A stretch of 64,000 nt of DNA, from contig JAMOBJ010000001.1 in NCBI GenBank assembly GCA_039908095.1, positions 124,001 through 188,000 of the forward strand, read 5' to 3'. Below the pieces are notes generated by a model. That model worked only from the letters and a program-made list of their open reading frames with translations. It ran no database searches and was not told the origin of the DNA. Both the position numbers and the translations under genes were made by a program. This document shows positions 8,251 to 20,167 of this stretch, in pieces. The DNA is from Nitrospirae bacterium YQR-1. GTDB taxonomy: Bacteria > Nitrospirota > Thermodesulfovibrionia > Thermodesulfovibrionales > Magnetobacteriaceae. How positions within the stretch are numbered: the first letter of the stretch is position 1; each line of letters begins with the position of its first letter.

Positions 8251-8979
8251 GCTGCTGCCATCGTAACAAAGAATTCCCGATAAGTTTCTCTTAGGGCTTG
8301 TTGTTCCCTGGAAACACGCAATCCCGATAGTGCTGCAACTAGCCGATGTATCATTAGAAGCAAATGTCAATTTAGTTCCATACATTACAGATGCGCTTGA
8401 TGCGCCGCCTGTATTGTTAAGCAAACTTATTGACGTTGAACCAGTTGTTACGGTTTGTCCTGAGAACGTAATCATCTGGGTGCTCTTCGCTAGGAGTGAG
8501 AAAGTAGTAGCCTCATATGATTGTGTTGGTTTTAATGTCGCGCCATTTGCCAAAACCATTACATAACCTGTAGCTGATGATGTTGTCATGTTACTTGCCA
8601 TGCAGTAAAGCACCTGATTTGTATGTGTTTGAAGATACGGCATTATATAACTTATATTTTTGGTAGTGCCTGTTGTGGTTAAAGAAGTCGTTGTGGTTAG
8701 GGATGTTGTTGTGGCTATGGCTGTGGTAGTGGTTGAGAGTGCTGTTGTGGTTGTTGCTGTGGTTGTTGTGGCATATGACCCCAGTATTTGTATTTCTTCA
8801 ACTGAAATGTTATTATCCGAACCGCCTCCTGAGCTTGCCGAAGGACTGAGCCTGTCGAAAAACGCTCCCGAGCGAGAATACAGTCTTTTTTTAATGACAT
8901 GGATTCCGGCTTTCGCTCGGAATGACAGAAAAAAAGGAATGACAGAAAAGGAAAAAGGAATGACGCCCTCCTTTGTCAT
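8236..8979 (-). pseudogene. Secreted-protein paralogue with a repeat-derived N-terminus (probably damaged)
   Basis: Residues from about 95 onward match the 7476-8003 protein: MPYLQTHTNQVLYC, LAKSTQMITFSGQTVTTGST and CFQGTTSPKRNL. Before that is a Thr-rich linker (runs of TTTT, about residues 70-105). The first 50 or so residues (8830-8979) have no signal peptide and are translated from dispersed repeats: the AKAGIH and DRLSPSASSG segments are read-throughs of the GGAATGACA and CTGAGC-TTGCCGAAGG repeat units. The original 5' end was probably replaced by repeat insertion. If expressed from an ATG inside the gene, the product would stay in the cytoplasm. Confidence 0.6.
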
Positions 8980-9020
8980 TCCCGCCTACGAGCGGGAATC
9001 CAGTCCCTTTTTTCTTCCTA
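8815..9020. repeat. Cluster of dispersed palindromic repeats
   Basis: The segment holds CCTGAGCTTGCCGAAGG/CTGAGCCTGTCGAA, a hairpin with GAGCGAGAAT and ATTCCGG-CGCTCGGAATGACA, and a second hairpin CATTCCCGCC-GAGCGGGAATCCAG. The same units recur at 47502-47640. Such units are normally non-coding; here they supply the 5' end of an ORF. Confidence 0.7.
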
Positions 9021-9214
9021 TGTAGTTCTGGTTTTGAAGGTGAGTTAGTGACATAGGTTAAAAAAGACAATACTTTACCATAAGCCGGAAATGGCAGAGC
9101 TTTGTGCAAAACTGGTTTTTCTTTTTTGTTAGTGTGAAATGGTTGGTGAGTATTTACTGCTTTTGCGATAGATAGATGTTGCCTGATTAATTGCTCTTTT
9201 TTAGTTAAAAGCAT
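8891..9214 (-). pseudogene. Short ORF with a repeat-derived C-terminus, possibly a remnant
   Basis: The ORF opens with MLLTKKEQLIRQHLS after a GCGGAAG box and is unremarkable for about 70 residues. It then runs into the dispersed repeat cluster, where it ends. No family is recognised. It could be a truncated small gene or chance. It is the only coding potential I see in 8980-9312. Confidence 0.22.
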
Positions 9215-9312
9215 ATAAAACACTTCCGCCTGCTGCCTCCCTACATTTTGAAGATAACTATAGAAAATATGTTAGTGCACAAAGCAATGGCAAGTGGTTT
9301 CAATGTAACAAG

Positions 9313-9981
9313 CTAATATGTATCATCACCCTTGACGATTTCTGTTAACTCATGGATATCATTGTATCTGCTGTTTAAGTGCTTGAGTACCTTAGTGCCA
9401 AGCGGGGTTATGGAGTAGCCCTGGGCCTCGCTGCTGGAGATTAGCTGCAGTTGTTTCAACTTAATCATAAACATTTTAATCATATCCGGTGGTATGTCAA
9501 CCGGTTTTTCAAGGTCTTTAAAACGCACATGCCCCTGCTGTTTAAGCAATTGTAACGTCTTTGCAATCCAGGGTTTAAAACTTTTCTGCTCCAGTATAAG
9601 CAATTGCTCTTTTATGTTGAAAATATCTGATTCCTTTATATTGCCCATAGCCCTCTGATAATCCTCGATGTTCTCACCAAGATATTCAAACTCAATCCTT
9701 ACCGCTCTTTCTGTTTCATAGTTATAATCAGCATCATAATCAAGGGCCTTCATAAAATGGTGACGAAAATCCTCAAAAGTCTCGTAACCGGCACACCGGA
9801 TCTCTTCCTCTGTTATATCCATAAGGTCTTTAAAGTTAACATCCAAAACCCGGAGATAACCCACATTTTGAGCCCTGTAGATTTTACCCTTAAGAAACTT
9901 AAACGTATCCCAGTACCTGAAAGCAAGCGTTATAGTGCCAGCTTTTATACCATCACGTCTTATTCTGTCAAACACTAACAT
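9313..9981 (-). CDS. ASCH-domain protein with a C-terminal winged-helix-like region
   Basis: 222 residues from the ATG at 9981; a TTG 13 codons further upstream also opens the frame but encodes a weak leader. Residues about 1-90 fit the ASCH/PUA-like fold (MLVFDRIRRDGIKAGTITLAFRYWD, KGKIYRA, LRVLDV, DITEEEIRCAGYETFEDF). The last 80 residues resemble a winged helix (KQQGHVRFKDLEK, LQLISSSEAQGYSITPLGTKVLKHL). ASCH domains bind RNA or modified bases, so a nucleic-acid regulatory or decoding role is plausible but unproven. It lies downstream of gyrA on the same strand. Confidence 0.65.
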   Translation of the reverse strand: MLVFDRIRRDGIKAGTITLAFRYWDTFKFLKGKIYRAQNVGYLRVLDVNFKDLMDITEEEIRCAGYETFEDFRHHFMKALDYDADYNYETERAVRIEFEYLGENIEDYQRAMGNIKESDIFNIKEQLLILEQKSFKPWIAKTLQLLKQQGHVRFKDLEKPVDIPPDMIKMFMIKLKQLQLISSSEAQGYSITPLGTKVLKHLNSRYNDIHELTEIVKGDDTY

Positions 9982-10099
9982 CGTAATACTTACACTAACA
10001 TATCTGAATAAAAAAATCAAGTAACTTTAGACATTAAGTTAAAATTAATTTTTGGATGATATTCAAAATAAAAAAAGGCTAAATACCAATATATTTATC

Positions 10100-12526
10100 T
10101 CAGACCTCCGATTTATCCTTTTCAGCGGATTTTCCAATTCCGACTATCATGTTTTCCGGGCCTACATCCATAATTCTGACGCCCTGGGTGTTTCTGCCGG
10201 TTACCGGTATGTTTTCAGCCGGTGTGCGTATCAGCTTGCCCGCCTTTGTGATAAGCATTATCTCATCCTCATCACGAACCTGTATAAGGCCTACCGCCAT
10301 GCCGCCCTTTTCTGTTATCTTTATTGATATAACCCCCTGCCCCCCGCGGCTCTGAGCACTGTAGCCTGCCGCTTTTGTCCTCTTGCCATAACCAAGCTCC
10401 GTAACAGTCAGCAGGGTTGAGCGTTCATCTATCACATCAGCAGACACTACTGCATCCTTTTTCTTTAAGCGTATGCCGATAACCCCTCTTGCACCACGCC
10501 CCATATCACGAACGTCTTCCTCGTTAAACCTGATAGCGTGTCCCAGCTGTGTCCCTATTATCACGTCAGATTTCCCGTCTGACATCTTTACAGCAATCAG
10601 CTCGTCGTCATCATCTATTGAAATCGCTATAACCCCCTTGCTGCGGGGATTACTGAACTCAGCCAGTTGAGTTTTCTTTACAATACCCTTTTTTGTAAAC
10701 ATCATAAGATATCCGCTCTGAAACCCTTTAACAGGCAGTGCTGTGGCCAGTTTTTCACCATGTTGTAACTGAAGCAGGTTCACTATGGCCTTACCCTTTG
10801 TCGCCCGCCCGGCCTCCGGTATCTGGTAAACCTTCAACCAGTAAAGCCGCCCAAGGTTTGAAAAAAACAGGATATGGTCGTGCGTAGAGCCTATAAACAA
10901 CTGTTTGACATAGTCCTCCTCACGCGTCTCCATTCCGATTGAGCCCTTGCCACCGCGCCTCTGCCGCCGGTACTCAGACAGTGGATTGCGCTTTATATAG
11001 CCGTTGTGGGAAACCGTTATCACCATCTCCTCAACAGTGATTAAGTCCTCGGCGCATATCTCTGAAATGTCGGAGACAATCTCAGTGCGCCTCTTGTCGG
11101 CATACTTTTCCCTGATTTCCTTCAGCTCGTTTTTTATAATCCCGGCAATGAGGGCCTCACTTGCCAAAATTGCCCTCAGACGCTCTATCTCCTTTATGAC
11201 ATCGTTGTACTCACTTACTATTTTTTCCCGCTCAAGACCGGTTAATCTCTGCAGACGCATCTCAAGAATTGCATTGGCTTGTATCTCAGACAGTGGAAAC
11301 TCAGTCATTAGGCCGCGCCGCGCTATCTCAGGGGTTTGAGCCGCCCTGATGAGCGTGATTATCGCATCCAGATTATCCAGCGCAATCTTAAGCCCCTCCA
11401 GTATATGGGCACGCTCCTCCGCCTTTCTTAAATCAAACCGCGTGCGGCGTATCACTATCTCACGCCTGTGCTTAAGGAAATGGTTTAAAATGGTCTTAAG
11501 CCCCATCACTCTTGGCTGCCCCTCGGAAAGCGCCAGCATTATTATTCCAAAGGTAGATTCCATAGCCGTATGTTTATACAGATTATTTAAAACCACCTGA
11601 GCCATTTCATCCCGTTTTATCTCTATCACCATTCTGATGCCGTCACGGTCGGACTCATCCCTCAAGTCGGAAATCCCCTCTATTTTCTTCTCTCTCACCA
11701 GCTCCGCTATTTTTTCCATAAGACGAGCTTTATTAACCTGATACGGAAGCTCCGTCACGATTATACTCTCCCCGCCGCGGGAACGCTGCTCAAAATTAGC
11801 CTTTGCACGTACCTTTATCTGTCCCCTGCCTGTCTCATAGGCATTGATTATCCCCTGAAGGCCAAAAATAATACCTCCCGTCGGGAAGTCCGGCCCTTTT
11901 ATGTGCTGCATTAAATCACGGGTTTGAACGTCGGAATCTGTGTTTTCAAGCAGATATATCAGGGCGTCTATTACCTCGCCAAGGTTGTGCGGAGGAATGT
12001 TTGTAGCCATACCGACCGCTATGCCTGAGGCCCCGTTTATGATAAGGTTGGGAACGGTTGCCGGTAGAACCACCGGCTCCTCCGTGGTTTCATCAAAATT
12101 GGGGATGTAATCAACGGTTTCCTTATCTATGTCGTTAAGCAGTTCCTCGGCAATCTTAGCAAGCCGCGCCTCGGTATATCTATAGGCTGCAGCAGGGTCG
12201 CCGTCCATGGAGCCGAAATTACCCTGCCCGTCAACCAGCGGATACCTCATGTTAAAGTCCTGAACCATGCGCACCAACGCATCATATACGGAGCTATCCC
12301 CGTGAGGATGATACTTCTTCAGCACCTCCCCGACCACACCGGCGCTCTTGGAATACCGCCGGCTTGAGAGCAGCCCCTCTCTGAACATCGCATAAAGAAT
12401 ACGCCTCTGCACCGGCTTTAAACCGTCTCTTACCTCCGGCAGCGCCCTGCCTATTATTACGCTCATAGCGTAATCCAGGTAGCTTACCTTCATCTCCTCT
12501 TCTACGCTTATCGCTATTGTTGACAT
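10100..12526 (-). CDS. gyrA: DNA gyrase subunit A
   Basis: 808 residues. The active-site Tyr is Y117 in [10 protein letters not shown], and the quinolone region reads [10 protein letters not shown] (73-82), with Ser and Asp at the positions of E. coli S83 and D87, the usual sensitive residues. A GyrA box QRRGGKG is present near residue 530, separating it from ParC. The C-terminal beta-pinwheel repeats follow. With GyrB it introduces negative supercoils. The ATG is 4 bases after the stop of a DNA methyltransferase gene that, with an endonuclease gene, separates it from gyrB. Confidence 0.98.
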   Translation of the reverse strand: MSTIAISVEEEMKVSYLDYAMSVIIGRALPEVRDGLKPVQRRILYAMFREGLLSSRRYSKSAGVVGEVLKKYHPHGDSSVYDALVRMVQDFNMRYPLVDGQGNFGSMDGDPAAAYRYTEARLAKIAEELLNDIDKETVDYIPNFDETTEEPVVLPATVPNLIINGASGIAVGMATNIPPHNLGEVIDALIYLLENTDSDVQTRDLMQHIKGPDFPTGGIIFGLQGIINAYETGRGQIKVRAKANFEQRSRGGESIIVTELPYQVNKARLMEKIAELVREKKIEGISDLRDESDRDGIRMVIEIKRDEMAQVVLNNLYKHTAMESTFGIIMLALSEGQPRVMGLKTILNHFLKHRREIVIRRTRFDLRKAEERAHILEGLKIALDNLDAIITLIRAAQTPEIARRGLMTEFPLSEIQANAILEMRLQRLTGLEREKIVSEYNDVIKEIERLRAILASEALIAGIIKNELKEIREKYADKRRTEIVSDISEICAEDLITVEEMVITVSHNGYIKRNPLSEYRRQRRGGKGSIGMETREEDYVKQLFIGSTHDHILFFSNLGRLYWLKVYQIPEAGRATKGKAIVNLLQLQHGEKLATALPVKGFQSGYLMMFTKKGIVKKTQLAEFSNPRSKGVIAISIDDDDELIAVKMSDGKSDVIIGTQLGHAIRFNEEDVRDMGRGARGVIGIRLKKKDAVVSADVIDERSTLLTVTELGYGKRTKAAGYSAQSRGGQGVISIKITEKGGMAVGLIQVRDEDEIMLITKAGKLIRTPAENIPVTGRNTQGVRIMDVGPENMIVGIGKSAEKDKSEV

Positions 12527-12530
12527 TGTC

Positions 12531-14084
12531 TCACTTTTCCTTATTTATGGGTTTTATTATTCTTTCCATCAGTTCATTGCTCATTCGGATTGCCAAGACC
12601 TCATCAGTTTTGGCAGTTTCAATCACCTTCTTTGCCTCTCCCTCATCAAGTAATTCAAATTGATTTTGGCATGGACAGAAACTATTATTTAGATCACCTG
12701 GTTCAAATTTATCTAAGTTATCACCATAACTTCTTTTATTCGTTTGTATTATCTTCTGACCTATATCACTGAGTAAATACACAAACAATTTGTTTATAAT
12801 TTGTTCACCAAACATATTTGGATAAAAAGAATGAAAGCATGTAAAATTAATCGCTGTCGTAAAATTTCTTATTACTTTTAGACGGCCTCTGTTAAATACA
12901 CCAAACAAAATTGGAGCAGGATTTCTTTGTTCAATTTTATACCATGGATTTCTTTTTTTTGTAAGATACCTTTCATGATATCCCTTCTTTTCACCCTCTT
13001 TTATATAATTATTAATTTCATGGTTTTCGTGGTTTTTTACATCTAAACAATGAACAGCTTTATCTGCATTATAGAGTGCATTAAAATCATTGTCGCTAAA
13101 TACTGCTTTTCTTATTTGTGGGCTTTTTGTAATACATTTACATAGATTAGTGTCATCTATTTTTAATTTTTTAATATTTGATTTTGTTAGAGCAAAAAAA
13201 TCATTTGCGCCGGTAGCAATACCTCTCGTAAATGTGCCATATAGAGATAATTTACAGAAACTATCTGAGGGTTGTTGTTTTATGAATAATGATAATATAA
13301 TCGGTGTCCATTTTTTATTATATGGCAAATCCAATGTGTTGATTTTACGCTGATAGAAATTACTAATATCAGATATTTTATCAATTTCCTCATTGGCTTT
13401 GATTTGTGTAATTTTTACAGCTTCTTCTTTCCCGTCATTTTTACAAAGAAGCACACAGACTGTTGTAGTTACATCCGGAAAAATTTCTTTTTCATTTGAA
13501 AATATTATTATTTGCTTTAACAAATGATTCTCAAGCAGACTTCCCTTAACTTCATTACCATAGCCGGTATTAAAAAACTCGAAAGGCATAATGAAAGCCA
13601 AATTACCATTTACTTTAAGTTCTTTTAAGGCTTTCATAAGAAAAACAGAGGAGATGTTAGAATACCCAAGAAGTTTCTTCCCTATTTGTTCCTCAATTTT
13701 TGGCAGCACATTGTGGCGGTTAAGAAACTTTTGAAATCTCATATATGGCGGGTTGCAAATTATCCCATCAAAAGACCCAACTTCAGATTCAAGGTAATCG
13801 TTATTGATAATTTGAAGATTCATACTGTTTCTATTATGGTTCCGATACGCAATAATATGGTTATCAATTTCATAACCAACAAATAGCGATTGTTTTCCTG
13901 AATTAATTTTCATTACTTCATCATAAAAAACTCCCAAACCAAATGCCGGATCCAATATGATTTCTGGATTATCTTGCATAACCCATTCTGCCAAAAGACG
14001 CGCAACAGGATTAGGAGTAAAGAACTGGCTATAATTTTTCCGATGTTTTATAGGAGTTTCCGATATGTATTTTGATTCAAGCAT
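12531..14084 (-). CDS. Type II restriction-modification system N6-adenine DNA methyltransferase
   Basis: 517 residues. Motif X-like QFFTP at 20-24, SAM-binding motif [10 protein letters not shown] at 45-53, and catalytic motif IV NPPY at 111-114 define an N6-adenine methyltransferase of the Eco57I/TaqI type. The long C-terminal half (from about 250) is the probable target-recognition region. Its start overlaps the end of the endonuclease gene by 8 bases. Base composition is visibly more A+T rich than in gyrA and gyrB, suggesting transfer. The recognition site cannot be read from the sequence. Confidence 0.9.
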   Translation of the reverse strand: MLESKYISETPIKHRKNYSQFFTPNPVARLLAEWVMQDNPEIILDPAFGLGVFYDEVMKINSGKQSLFVGYEIDNHIIAYRNHNRNSMNLQIINNDYLESEVGSFDGIICNPPYMRFQKFLNRHNVLPKIEEQIGKKLLGYSNISSVFLMKALKELKVNGNLAFIMPFEFFNTGYGNEVKGSLLENHLLKQIIIFSNEKEIFPDVTTTVCVLLCKNDGKEEAVKITQIKANEEIDKISDISNFYQRKINTLDLPYNKKWTPIILSLFIKQQPSDSFCKLSLYGTFTRGIATGANDFFALTKSNIKKLKIDDTNLCKCITKSPQIRKAVFSDNDFNALYNADKAVHCLDVKNHENHEINNYIKEGEKKGYHERYLTKKRNPWYKIEQRNPAPILFGVFNRGRLKVIRNFTTAINFTCFHSFYPNMFGEQIINKLFVYLLSDIGQKIIQTNKRSYGDNLDKFEPGDLNNSFCPCQNQFELLDEGEAKKVIETAKTDEVLAIRMSNELMERIIKPINKEK

Positions 14085-15141
14085 TGATAACGTCCCTTAC
14101 AAATACATCGCTATCGAGATATCCTTTTCCACCTTTAAATGTGACATAAAATAATAGACGGCCTCTGTCTAACTCCTTCATAGCCGATTTATGTTCAGGC
14201 ATTTCAATCTTTCCAATTATTTCCCTTCCAATTTGTACATTTATCTTTATCGTAGTTTTGCCTTGATTTTTTATATCACTCTCTATCGAGAAATTATTGC
14301 CGTCATTGTTATCGCTTGAGATCAATGTTAGAATATTCTTAAAGGATATTATATATGCTTTATCAAAAAATACCTGTAGATAGAAATGTTTAACATTGTA
14401 ATTTTGTATCCATCTGTTGACAAGAGCAATATCCTCTATTTTTGGCGTAATGCTTAAATAATCACGTTTATGCAATATTTTTATATTTTCTTTTAAATCT
14501 TTCAATAATGTTGTTAAATCTGTCAGTTGATTAGTTAATGACCATGATGGACACCGAAAGTCTAATTCTCTAAAAGTGTCATCAGTAGCGTTTAACAGTA
14601 GATTGTAAATGGTTTCGTTTTTACGCCTTAATAGATTACCCAAATCAGTATTTAAAATTGTGTTTCTAATGTCTGTGCATTTATTAATCGCTTGTTGTTG
14701 CCTTTCACGCATGAATACAGAATATTTATCCGCTAAAAACGAGCTTGACCTTACCTCAAGAGCGGCAACCGATTGCCTTATGTGTTCATCATTTTCTATA
14801 TCAATGTTTCTGTTAGGAAAATCAGTAACCTTAAATAGAAGAATATCAGGCCTTTTCCCTATAACATTAAGTTCATTTTGATATTCTCTATAAAAGTCAG
14901 CAAACCCATCATTACCCGACGCTATTGATTCAGAGTGGCCATATTCAACAGCAAAATAATCATTTGAATATTCATTGATTGCCTTAAAAACAATATTTTC
15001 CGCCCAGTCGCCCTGTTCTTTGTTTGTAAGAAATTCTGAGCTTGCCATCGTTGGAGGGCGACCGCTCAGTTGTATTTCGGTATCAATATCCAGCGGCGAA
15101 TTCTTAATCAAATCAAGAACATCATCTTTGTACATATTCAT
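14077..15141 (-). CDS. Type II restriction endonuclease, AccI-like
   Basis: 354 residues from the ATG at 15141; a TTG one codon upstream also opens the frame. The N-terminal SGRPPTMASSEFLTNKEQGDWAE resembles AccI-type endonucleases. The probable PD-(D/E)XK centre is RPD (98-100) followed by ALEVRSS (E130-x-R132), with Arg where Lys is usual. It precedes and overlaps its methyltransferase, the usual arrangement of a type II pair. Codon use and A+T content differ from the flanking gyrase genes. The AccI assignment is from memory of the family pattern and is less sure than the endonuclease call itself. Confidence 0.75.
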   Translation of the reverse strand: MNMYKDDVLDLIKNSPLDIDTEIQLSGRPPTMASSEFLTNKEQGDWAENIVFKAINEYSNDYFAVEYGHSESIASGNDGFADFYREYQNELNVIGKRPDILLFKVTDFPNRNIDIENDEHIRQSVAALEVRSSSFLADKYSVFMRERQQQAINKCTDIRNTILNTDLGNLLRRKNETIYNLLLNATDDTFRELDFRCPSWSLTNQLTDLTTLLKDLKENIKILHKRDYLSITPKIEDIALVNRWIQNYNVKHFYLQVFFDKAYIISFKNILTLISSDNNDGNNFSIESDIKNQGKTTIKINVQIGREIIGKIEMPEHKSAMKELDRGRLLFYVTFKGGKGYLDSDVFVRDVINA

Positions 15142-15171
15142 CAAAAATTTATCCTGACTTTATTGAATAAA

Positions 15172-17607
<2,436 letters not shown>

Positions 17608-17650
17608 TTACCATTGTTTTTTTACATTACTAATTAACTATCAGCACAAA

Positions 17651-18115
17651 TCAGCCGCTTGTTGTTTTTTGCACCTTTTTAACTAAAACAACACCGGTTT
17701 CAGTATTAAAAATTATCTTTCTCCCCTGGTTGCCACCTATGTCAGAGCCTGCTATCATAATCTTTTCCTCCGCAAGCAAGTCCTGGGCTATCATTATGTT
17801 TCTCTCGCCGACATTTAAGAGCCCGGAGGAGTTTTGCATTATTGCGGCACCGCCAAAAACCTTTGCCTGAATGTTTCTCCTGTTACAGCCAAACGATACC
17901 ACTTTCTCAATGAGTTTTATAATGGCAATGTTTCCGTACTTGGGAGAGGCCAGCCCTTCCCCGTTCCAAAGCGGAAGCAGGTAGTGGTTCATCCCGCCAC
18001 ACTTAAGCTGCATGTCCCACAAGCATACGGAGATGCAGGAGCCCAGCACTGTGGTTATCGCATAGGGGGACCTATCGGCAAGCAAAGTTCCCGGATATAA
18101 AAAATGTTCGTTCAT
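17651..18115 (-). CDS. cheD: Chemoreceptor glutamine deamidase CheD
   Basis: 154 residues. The catalytic Cys and His are C27 in TVLGSCISVCLWD and H44 in GGMNHYLLP, with a Thr in NTETGVVLV near the C-terminus. CheD deamidates glutamines in chemoreceptors and can bind CheC. It starts 7 bases after the stop of the atypical histidine kinase, so the two are probably translated from one message; no other chemotaxis gene is adjacent. Confidence 0.92.
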   Translation of the reverse strand: MNEHFLYPGTLLADRSPYAITTVLGSCISVCLWDMQLKCGGMNHYLLPLWNGEGLASPKYGNIAIIKLIEKVVSFGCNRRNIQAKVFGGAAIMQNSSGLLNVGERNIMIAQDLLAEEKIMIAGSDIGGNQGRKIIFNTETGVVLVKKVQKTTSG

Positions 18116-18122
18116 CTATATA

Positions 18123-19040
18123 TTAAAACTGCTGCGCATCGTCAAAAAGAAAATCATTACCATCAGAGGAGAAAGACTCCAGCTCAATCTGACCCTCCAG
18201 CTCCGGCAAAATTACTGTAAACAGAGTCCATTTATCCACCTCAGACTCAACCGTTACTTTACCATTAAGCAGGTCAACAAGGGTCCTTATTATGCTTAAA
18301 CCCAGGCCATGCCCCCTGTGAGACTTCATTGTTCCTACATCAACCTGTACAAATCTGTCAAATATCGCCCGGAGATTCTTGTCTTGTATCCCTATACCAT
18401 AGTCTTTTACTTCAATGTGCAGTTTAGCTTCTTTCTTTGAAACTCTTATCTCTACAATACCATCCTGTTTGTTGAATTCTATTGCATTACTTATCAGATT
18501 TGTAAGTATCAGATGAAGCTTTTCAGAGTCGGTTACAAAAAACAACTGTCTGCCGTCTCCTTCTGCAGCATCATCAACAAGCGGAGAGAAGTAAATTTTA
18601 ACACCTTTTTTTCCCGCTAAGTTATTAAAGGAATCAATGACGTCTGAAACGAGAGAAACGATATCAACCATAACGTGGGTCAGAGTAGTCTCCCCTGATT
18701 CAAGTTCGGCGGCCATAAAAATATTTTTCAACTGGAAATCCAGCACAAATGACTCCTCGTGAATCAACTGTGCCATCAGTGTGATATCGTCACATTCCAT
18801 GTGTGAGGCTTTTTTATAAAGCTGCTCGGAAAAACCCAGAATGGAGGTCATGGGGTTGTTAATTTCATTTTTTATATTTGACAGAAAATTACTCCTGAGC
18901 GACTCGGACTCTTGCAGCCTTAAATTAACCTCCTCAAGTTTTTTGGTCATTATACGTATATCGGAAATCGCCTTTTCCCTCTCCCCAAACCGTTTCTTTA
19001 ATTCCTCTATAAGCTCGGCATCTGTCAGTTGTTTCATCAT
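18123..19040 (-). CDS. Histidine-kinase-like protein lacking the phospho-acceptor His
   Basis: 305 residues with no membrane segment. An N-terminal coiled coil (about 1-50) leads into a HisKA-like helix whose H box reads NIKNEINNPMTSILGF: Asn58 stands where the phosphorylated His normally is. The ATPase domain looks intact: N box NLISNAIEF, G1 KDYGIGIQD, F box IFDRFVQVD and G2 GHGLGLSIIRTL. It could bind ATP or sense state without autophosphorylating at the usual site. It lies 1 base from the dnaN stop and 7 from cheD, an unusual home within the replication operon. Confidence 0.85.
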   Translation of the reverse strand: MMKQLTDAELIEELKKRFGEREKAISDIRIMTKKLEEVNLRLQESESLRSNFLSNIKNEINNPMTSILGFSEQLYKKASHMECDDITLMAQLIHEESFVLDFQLKNIFMAAELESGETTLTHVMVDIVSLVSDVIDSFNNLAGKKGVKIYFSPLVDDAAEGDGRQLFFVTDSEKLHLILTNLISNAIEFNKQDGIVEIRVSKKEAKLHIEVKDYGIGIQDKNLRAIFDRFVQVDVGTMKSHRGHGLGLSIIRTLVDLLNGKVTVESEVDKWTLFTVILPELEGQIELESFSSDGNDFLFDDAQQF

Positions 19041-19041
19041 A

Positions 19042-20148
19042 TTATATCCTCACAGGCATAATAACACATCTGTAGTTCTCAGTGCCCTCTTCCATAAAAA
19101 GCGTGGGATTTTGGCTGTCCAGGAATTTAACAACTACATTTTCAGCTTCCATACTTAAGAGCAACTCCAGCAGGTACCTCGAATTAAAACCGACATTAAT
19201 GGCTTCGCCGTCAAAATTGACCTCCATGGAATCACGCGCCTCACCCAATTCAGGGTCGGTAGCAAATATTTCCATTTCATTTTCATTTATGTCTATCTTT
19301 ATAATCTTGCTTTTGTCACGATTTATTACTGAGACTCTCTTTAAGACTGTTATGAACTCCTCACGGTTTATTGTAGCGGTTTTATCATTATTTTTTGGTA
19401 TTACCTGATCGTATGTGGGGTATGAACCCTCTATAAGTTTGGTAAGAAACTCTTTTTCAAAAAGATTAAATCTGATGTGGTTCTGAGAGAGGTCAAAAGA
19501 TATCTCACCGTCTATGCCGGTTAAGAATTTCTTTAATTCAGTTACACTCTTGCGCGGCACTATAAGCTTTAATTCATCTGTAAAAGGAACATCTATAGGT
19601 GTTTCAATAACAGCAAGCCTGTGACTGTCGGTACCAACCAGCAGCATCTTTTTTTGCTCCCCAAAGATGTGAAACAAAACCCCGTTTAAAGTGTAACGGG
19701 GGTCAGCCTCTCCAGCGCTGTAAAGCGTCTTTTCAATCATGCCAAGGAGCTTATGGGCATTAATTACAATTTGCTTATCCTGCTCGATTTCAGGCCACTG
19801 GGGATACTCCTCACTTTCCAGAGCTGCTATACGAAAGTAACTCTTGCCGGCTTTAATACTTACCCAGTTGTTTTCAGTTTCTTCAAATGCTATCTCACCT
19901 GTTATCTCGCGGGCGATTTCATATAGTTTCTTTGCAGGAAGGCAAAACTTCCCTGGTTTTTCCACACTTGCCGTCGTTACCGGCTCCTTTATGGCCATGT
20001 CAAGGTCAGTTGCATAAATAGTGCTCCCGTCATTTTCCACATTTAGCAGAAAATTACTAAGTACAGGCGTGGTCGCCTTTTTCTCTATAATGCTCTGGAT
20101 GTCTGAGAGCTTTCTCTGTAGCTCAGAGCTGTCTATTTTAAAATTCAT
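19042..20148 (-). CDS. dnaN: DNA polymerase III sliding clamp (beta subunit)
   Basis: 368 residues with three repeated clamp domains. The start MNFKIDSSELQRKLSDIQSI and the end FMEEGTENYRCVIMPVRI are characteristic; the C-terminal CVIMPVRI forms part of the peptide-binding pocket. It encircles DNA and tethers polymerase III. It follows dnaA by 19 bases and its stop is 1 base before the histidine-kinase-like gene. Confidence 0.98.
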   Translation of the reverse strand: MNFKIDSSELQRKLSDIQSIIEKKATTPVLSNFLLNVENDGSTIYATDLDMAIKEPVTTASVEKPGKFCLPAKKLYEIAREITGEIAFEETENNWVSIKAGKSYFRIAALESEEYPQWPEIEQDKQIVINAHKLLGMIEKTLYSAGEADPRYTLNGVLFHIFGEQKKMLLVGTDSHRLAVIETPIDVPFTDELKLIVPRKSVTELKKFLTGIDGEISFDLSQNHIRFNLFEKEFLTKLIEGSYPTYDQVIPKNNDKTATINREEFITVLKRVSVINRDKSKIIKIDINENEMEIFATDPELGEARDSMEVNFDGEAINVGFNSRYLLELLLSMEAENVVVKFLDSQNPTLFMEEGTENYRCVIMPVRI

Positions 20149-20167
20149 ACCCGTTTACCTCCCAGGT

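Noticed and set aside
8660..9025. A plus-strand ORF of 121 residues rich in valine
   Set aside because: It is the antisense reading of the Thr-rich linker and the repeats of the minus-strand gene.
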